From the NCBI RefSeq assembly GCF_022662375.1, contig NZ_JAKNQL010000005.1, positions 275,120 to 339,119 on the forward strand: a stretch of DNA of 64,000 nt, given 5' to 3'. A program made the translations under genes and the position numbers. This document shows, one piece after another, positions 57,920-64,000 of the stretch (position 1 is the first letter of the stretch; each line of letters opens with the position of its first letter). The notes beneath the pieces were generated by a model that did not search any database, was not told the origin of the DNA, and saw only the letters and a program-made list of their open reading frames with translations. This DNA comes from Pseudomonas sp. CROZ-RG-20F-R04-15 (lineage in GTDB: Bacteria; Pseudomonadota; Gammaproteobacteria; Pseudomonadales; Pseudomonadaceae).

Positions 57920-59644
57920 GTGGAGCTTTTATCTGGCGGTGAGATGCTCGTCCGCTTTTTGCGTGACGAAGGCGTCAAATATATCTACGGGTACCCGGGT
58001 GGTGCTCTCCTGCATGTTTACGATGCCCTGTTCAAAGAACCGGAAGTGAATCACATCCTGGTTCGTCACGAACAAGCGGCAACCCATATGGCTGATGGCT
58101 ACGCCCGTGCCACCGGTAAAGCCGGCGTGGTATTGGTGACTTCCGGTCCAGGCGCCACAAACGCCATCACCGGTATCGCCACGGCCTATATGGATTCGAT
58201 TCCAATGGTGATCATTTCCGGTCAGGTGCCAAGCACCATGGTCGGCACCGACGCGTTCCAGGAAACCGACATGATCGGTATCTCCCGGCCGATCGTGAAG
58301 CACAGCTTCATGATCAAGCACGCTTCGGAAATCCCGGAAGTCATGAAGAAGGCCTTCTACCTGGCGCAATCCGGTCGTCCGGGCCCGGTCGTGGTCGATA
58401 TCCCGAAAGACATGACCAACCCGGCCGAGAAGTTCGAATACATCTTCCCGAAGAAAGCCAAGCTGCGTTCCTACAGCCCGGCCGTTCGCGGTCACTCCGG
58501 GCAAATCCGCAAGGCAGCAGAAATGCTTCTGGCGGCCAAGCGCCCAGTGCTCTATTCCGGTGGCGGCGTGATTCTCGGCAACGGTTCCGCACCGCTGACC
58601 GAACTGGCAAAAATGCTTAACCTGCCCGTGACCAACACTTTGATGGGCCTGGGCGGTTTCCCCGGCACTGATCGTCAGTTCATCGGCATGCTCGGCATGC
58701 ACGGCAGCTACACCGCCAACCTGGCGATGCACCACGCTGACGTGATCCTCGCTGTCGGCGCGCGTTTCGACGATCGCGTGATCAACGGCCCGGCGAAGTT
58801 CTGCCCGAACGCCAAGATCATTCACATCGACATCGACCCGGCATCGATTTCCAAGACCATCAAGGCCGACGTGCCTATCGTTGGTCCGGTTGAGAGCGTC
58901 CTGACCGAAATGGTCGCGATCCTCAAGGAAATCGGCGAGACCCCGAACAAGGAGTCCGTGGCCAGCTGGTGGAAGCAGGTTGATGAATGGCGCGGTGATC
59001 GCGGTCTGTTCCCTTACGAAAAGGGCGACGGCAGCCTGATCAAGCCGCAGACCGTGATCGAAACCCTCTGCGAAGTGACCAAGGGTGAAGCCTTCATCAC
59101 TTCCGACGTGGGCCAGCACCAGATGTTCGCGGCGCAGTACTACACGTTCAACAAGCCGAATCGCTGGATCAACTCCGGCGGTCTGGGCACCATGGGCTTC
59201 GGTTTCCCGGCGGCCATGGGCATCAAGTTGAGCTTCCCGGATGACGATGTTGCCTGCGTCACCGGTGAAGGCAGTATCCAGATGAACATCCAGGAACTGT
59301 CGACCTGCCTGCAATATGGCTTGCCAGTAAAAATCGTCATCCTCAACAACGGCGTTCTGGGGATGGTTCGTCAGTGGCAGGACATGAGCTACGGCAGCCG
59401 TCACTCGCACTCCTACATGGAATCGCTGCCTGACTTCGTCAAGCTGGCTGAAGCCTACGGCCACGTCGGCGTACGCATCACCGAATCGAAAGATCTGAAG
59501 TCGAAGATGGCAGAAGCGTTCGCGATGAAGGATCGTCTGGTGATCATCGACGTTTCGGTCGACACCAGCGAGCACGTCTATCCGATGCAGATCAAAGACG
59601 GCTCCATGCGCGATATGTGGCTGAGCAAGACGGAGCGTACTTAA
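57920..59644 (+). CDS. ilvI: Acetolactate synthase large subunit
   Basis: First common step of valine, leucine and isoleucine synthesis. 574 residues from the GTG at 57920, with AGAGG eight bases upstream; a GTG at 57911 lies too close to that site. ThDP-dependent fold: [15 protein letters not shown], the catalytic Glu in [23 protein letters not shown] region [20 protein letters not shown], and the ThDP/metal motif [19 protein letters not shown] (GEGS in place of GDGS). Confidence 0.95.
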   Translation: MELLSGGEMLVRFLRDEGVKYIYGYPGGALLHVYDALFKEPEVNHILVRHEQAATHMADGYARATGKAGVVLVTSGPGATNAITGIATAYMDSIPMVIISGQVPSTMVGTDAFQETDMIGISRPIVKHSFMIKHASEIPEVMKKAFYLAQSGRPGPVVVDIPKDMTNPAEKFEYIFPKKAKLRSYSPAVRGHSGQIRKAAEMLLAAKRPVLYSGGGVILGNGSAPLTELAKMLNLPVTNTLMGLGGFPGTDRQFIGMLGMHGSYTANLAMHHADVILAVGARFDDRVINGPAKFCPNAKIIHIDIDPASISKTIKADVPIVGPVESVLTEMVAILKEIGETPNKESVASWWKQVDEWRGDRGLFPYEKGDGSLIKPQTVIETLCEVTKGEAFITSDVGQHQMFAAQYYTFNKPNRWINSGGLGTMGFGFPAAMGIKLSFPDDDVACVTGEGSIQMNIQELSTCLQYGLPVKIVILNNGVLGMVRQWQDMSYGSRHSHSYMESLPDFVKLAEAYGHVGVRITESKDLKSKMAEAFAMKDRLVIIDVSVDTSEHVYPMQIKDGSMRDMWLSKTERT

Positions 59645-59646
59645 TC

Positions 59647-60138
59647 ATGCGGCACATTATTTCCTTGCTTCTGGAAAACGAACCCGGCGCTTTGTCTCGC
59701 GTAGTCGGCCTGTTCTCGCAGCGCAACTACAACATCGAAAGCCTGACCGTGGCACCTACCGAAGACCCGACCCTGTCGCGTCTGACGCTGACCACCGTTG
59801 GCCACGATGAAGTCATCGAGCAGATCACCAAAAACCTGAACAAGCTGATCGAAGTGGTCAAGCTGGTGGATCTGTCGGAAAGTGCTCACATCGAGCGCGA
59901 ACTGATGTTGGTCAAGGTCAAGGCCACTGGTGCCCAGCGCGCCGAGATCAAACGCACCACCGATATTTACCGTGGACAGATCGTCGATGTCAGTGCCAGC
60001 GTGTATACCGTTCAATTGACCGGTACCAGCGACAAGCTCGACAGCTTCATTCAGTCCATCGGCACCGCATCGATTCTGGAAACCGTCCGTAGCGGCGTGA
60101 CCGGCATTGCCCGCGGCGACAAAGTACTCAGCATCTAA
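59647..60138 (+). CDS. ilvN: Acetolactate synthase small regulatory subunit
   Basis: 163 residues, two bases after ilvI. The N-terminal ACT domain (RHIISLLLENEPGALSRVVGLFSQRNYNIESLTVAPTED) binds valine for feedback inhibition; the C-terminal half completes the activating domain. In P. aeruginosa the same gene is called ilvH. Start at ATG 59647. Confidence 0.95.
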   Translation: MRHIISLLLENEPGALSRVVGLFSQRNYNIESLTVAPTEDPTLSRLTLTTVGHDEVIEQITKNLNKLIEVVKLVDLSESAHIERELMLVKVKATGAQRAEIKRTTDIYRGQIVDVSASVYTVQLTGTSDKLDSFIQSIGTASILETVRSGVTGIARGDKVLSI

Positions 60139-61203
<1,065 letters not shown>

Positions 61204-61221
61204 GTCGTCGTCCCTTGTATG

Positions 61222-61249
61222 AAAAAACGCGGCCTCGGCCGCGTTTTTT
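61222..61249 (+). terminator. Terminator of the ilv operon
   Basis: Perfect stem ACGCGGCC/GGCCGCGT flanked by six A and six T, 18 bases past ilvC. Confidence 0.92.
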
Positions 61250-61352
61250 CGTTTGAGCCGTTGGTTCTGGTATAAAGCTGCAGCGTTTGTGGCCGAACTG
61301 TCGTCCTCGAACATCTGTCGAAATTTCTCCAAACCGTTGCAAGGTAATGTCC

Positions 61353-62210
61353 ATGAGCGAACGTCCCGAAGAGCCGAACAAGGCTTCTGACGCCGAAAGC
61401 CTGCTGCCCATCGATGAACACATCGAAGAAGGGCACGACGCAGAAGGTCGTAAAGTCCGGCATCGTGGTATCTATCTGCTGCCGAACCTGTTCACCACTG
61501 CGAACCTGTTCGCAGGGTTTTACTCCATCATCAACTCCATGAGCGCCCAGGCTGCGTTGAGTGCCGGTGATTCGGCGAATGCGAGCAAGTATTTCGCGTT
61601 CGCCGCGATCGCGATTTTCGTCGCCATGGTGCTCGACGGCCTCGACGGTCGTGTCGCGCGCATGACCAATACGCAAAGTGCCTTTGGCGCCGAGTACGAC
61701 TCGCTGTCGGACATGGTCGCGTTCGGTGTCGCACCGGCGTTGCTCGCCTTCGGCTGGGCGCTGGGTGACATGGGCAAGGTTGGCTGGATGGTCGCCTTCA
61801 TCTATGTAGCGGGCGCGGCGTTGCGTCTGGCGCGTTTCAACACGCAGGTTGGCACGGCCGATAAACGTTATTTCATTGGTCTGGCCAGCCCGGCAGCGGC
61901 CGGTGTAGTGGCGGGGATTGTCTGGGCGTTCAGCGATTACGGGATTCAGGGTTCGAAGATGTCGTTCCTGGTCGCATTGATGGTCGCGGCTGCCGGCATG
62001 CTGATGGTCAGCAACATCAAGTACAACAGCTTTAAGGAGCTGGACTTGAAAGGACGCGTGCCGTTTGTGGCGATCCTTGCAGTGGTGCTGGTGTTCGCCG
62101 TGGTCTTCAGCGATCCACCGCGCATTCTGCTGCTGGTGTTCCTCGCCTACGCCGCTTCCGGCCCGGTGCAGTACCTGTTGCATCTTCGTCGCCACAAAAA
62201 AGCCGAGTGA
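61353..62210 (+). CDS. pssA: CDP-diacylglycerol-serine O-phosphatidyltransferase
   Basis: Makes phosphatidylserine, the precursor of phosphatidylethanolamine. 285 residues from the ATG at 61353, 8 bases after AAGG; an ATG at 61347 is also in frame. About eight membrane segments; the CDP-alcohol transferase signature DGLDGRVARMTNTQSAFGAE continuing YDSLSD carries all catalytic aspartates. This is the integral-membrane (type II) kind, not the peripheral E. coli PssA. Confidence 0.93.
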   Translation: MSERPEEPNKASDAESLLPIDEHIEEGHDAEGRKVRHRGIYLLPNLFTTANLFAGFYSIINSMSAQAALSAGDSANASKYFAFAAIAIFVAMVLDGLDGRVARMTNTQSAFGAEYDSLSDMVAFGVAPALLAFGWALGDMGKVGWMVAFIYVAGAALRLARFNTQVGTADKRYFIGLASPAAAGVVAGIVWAFSDYGIQGSKMSFLVALMVAAAGMLMVSNIKYNSFKELDLKGRVPFVAILAVVLVFAVVFSDPPRILLLVFLAYAASGPVQYLLHLRRHKKAE

Positions 62211-62273
62211 TGTAATTTCCCGCATACTCCGCAGTCTATGGGTGCATCTGTCCTCCAAAGCTGCGGAGTTGTC

Positions 62274-63286
<1,013 letters not shown>

Positions 63287-63287
<1 letters not shown>

Positions 63288-63910
63288 TGCGATTTCCGTT
63301 CTGGCGTATAGGCGTTTTCATTGCGGCGGCGATCTGGCCGATGCTCTGGTTGTATCAGGCACTTGGGGATTTGCTCGGGCCGGACCCCGGCAAAGTGTTG
63401 GTCGATCGGCTGGGGTTGGGAACACTGGTGTTGTTGTTGATCACCCTGAGCATGACGCCGCTGCAGAAACTCACCGGTTGGGCGGGGTGGATTGCGGTTC
63501 GCCGGCAGTTGGGGCTTTGGTGTTTTGCCTATGTGGTGTTGCACCTGTGTAGCTATATGGCATTTATCCTGGGGTTCGATTGGTCGCAGCTGGCGGTGGA
63601 GCTGCGCAAGCGGCCTTACATAATAGTCGGGGCGCTGGGTTTTCTTGGACTGCTGGCATTGGCGGTGACGTCCAATCGCTACAGTCAGCGTCGTTTGGGG
63701 CTGCGTTGGAAGAAGCTGCACCGCCTGGCGTACGTGATTCTGGGCTTGGGTTTGCTGCATATGCTGTGGATCGTGCGCGCCGATCTTGAGGAATGGGCGG
63801 TCTATGCCTCTATAGGGGCAGTGCTTCTGATGCTGCGTATTCCGCCGGTGACGCGTCGTATCCCGCGTTTGCTGGCTAAAAAGCAGGTTTTGCAAGAAAA
63901 GCGAAATTAA
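63287..63910 (+). CDS. msrQ: Heme-binding membrane subunit MsrQ
   Basis: 207 residues, six membrane helices of the ferric-reductase-like fold. Likely heme ligands are in [33 protein letters not shown]. Passes electrons from the quinone pool or flavin reductase to MsrP. A variable C-terminal basic tail. Confidence 0.94.
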
Positions 63911-63913
63911 CGG

Positions 63914-63941
63914 TTGACGGCAGATTCAGGATGTCTATAAT
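63914..63941 (+). promoter_or_regulatory. Strong sigma-70 promoter at the window edge, stable-RNA type
   Basis: TTGACG at 63914, 16-base spacer, perfect TATAAT at 63936, then a GC-rich discriminator (TCGCCCCAC). The transcribed sequence to 64000 has no coding start. This is the form of rRNA promoters in Pseudomonas, so an rrn operon may begin just outside. Confidence 0.65.
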
Positions 63942-64000
63942 TCGCCCCACTTCCGGCGCAGTCGAAACGGAAAACTCCTTGAGATTCAATGAGTTATGTG

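Noticed and set aside
57929..59575. 548-codon minus-strand frame opposite ilvI
   Set aside because: Antisense shadow of ilvI; no recognisable domain.

Overview
The window is an ordinary chromosomal segment of a Pseudomonas of the fluorescens/putida type. Three things point there: the gene order (pilR-pilS, bamD, rluD, pgeF, clpB, then ndh, coaE, pilDCBA, then dksA, gluQ, cbrAB, crcZ, pcnB, folK, panBC, then phuTUVW, prrF, mrcB, ilvIHC, pssA, msrPQ); the high GC content with strong G/C third positions; and about ten copies of one palindromic REP/REPIN element (core GTGGGAGCGAGC(C/T)TGCTCGCG) scattered between genes. I see no prophage, insertion sequence, integron, CRISPR array or large accessory island.

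Layout. 1-4.9 kb: end of glycine oxidase thiO, the type IV pilus two-component pair pilR/pilS, a small zinc-ribbon-like membrane protein and bamD (minus strand). 5-9.4 kb (plus): rluD, pgeF and clpB, the last behind a good heat-shock promoter match. 9.5-10.2 kb: tRNA cluster Asn, Pro, Lys, and a second identical Pro copy behind a terminator. 10.3-16.5 kb: a chemoreceptor, an EF-hand protein with an EGKCG repeat, NADH dehydrogenase II and several small conserved genes. 16.5-21.8 kb: yacG-coaE-pilD-pilC-pilB (minus) divergent from pilA, which has a sigma-54 promoter fitting control by PilR. 22-28.2 kb: BON-domain protein, an AsmA-like DUF748 protein, an rRNA methyltransferase homologue and an MpaB/DUF2236 protein. 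28.2-43.7 kb (all minus): acs, pgi, panD, panC, panB, folK, pcnB, the sRNA CrcZ, cbrB, cbrA, a short overlapping ORF (cbrX-like), gluQ and dksA. 44-51.3 kb: aminotransferase, sfsA, a Rieske protein, heme-uptake genes phuTUVW, the iron-responsive sRNA PrrF, a cAMP-binding-protein homologue and a TfoX C-terminal protein. 51.4-64 kb: pentapeptide protein, a kinase/P-loop fusion, PBP1B, a TPR lipoprotein, YqcC, a DUF4124 protein, ilvI-ilvN-ilvC behind a long structured leader, pssA, msrP-msrQ, and a strong stable-RNA-type promoter at the right edge.

Functional links. The pilus genes in the two blocks belong together: PilS/PilR should activate pilA through sigma-54. CbrA/CbrB should activate crcZ through sigma-54; CrcZ carries A-rich motifs of the kind that titrate Hfq/Crc in catabolite repression. 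Heme uptake and PrrF each have a Fur-box candidate.

Nothing here is clearly a wholly undescribed system. The observations most worth following are the EGKCG-repeat EF-hand protein (a possible orphan MNIO-modified peptide), the paired sequence variants in the two arms of each REPIN, the structured ilvI leader, the AT-rich segment next to pilA, and the tRNA-Pro copy lying directly behind a terminator.
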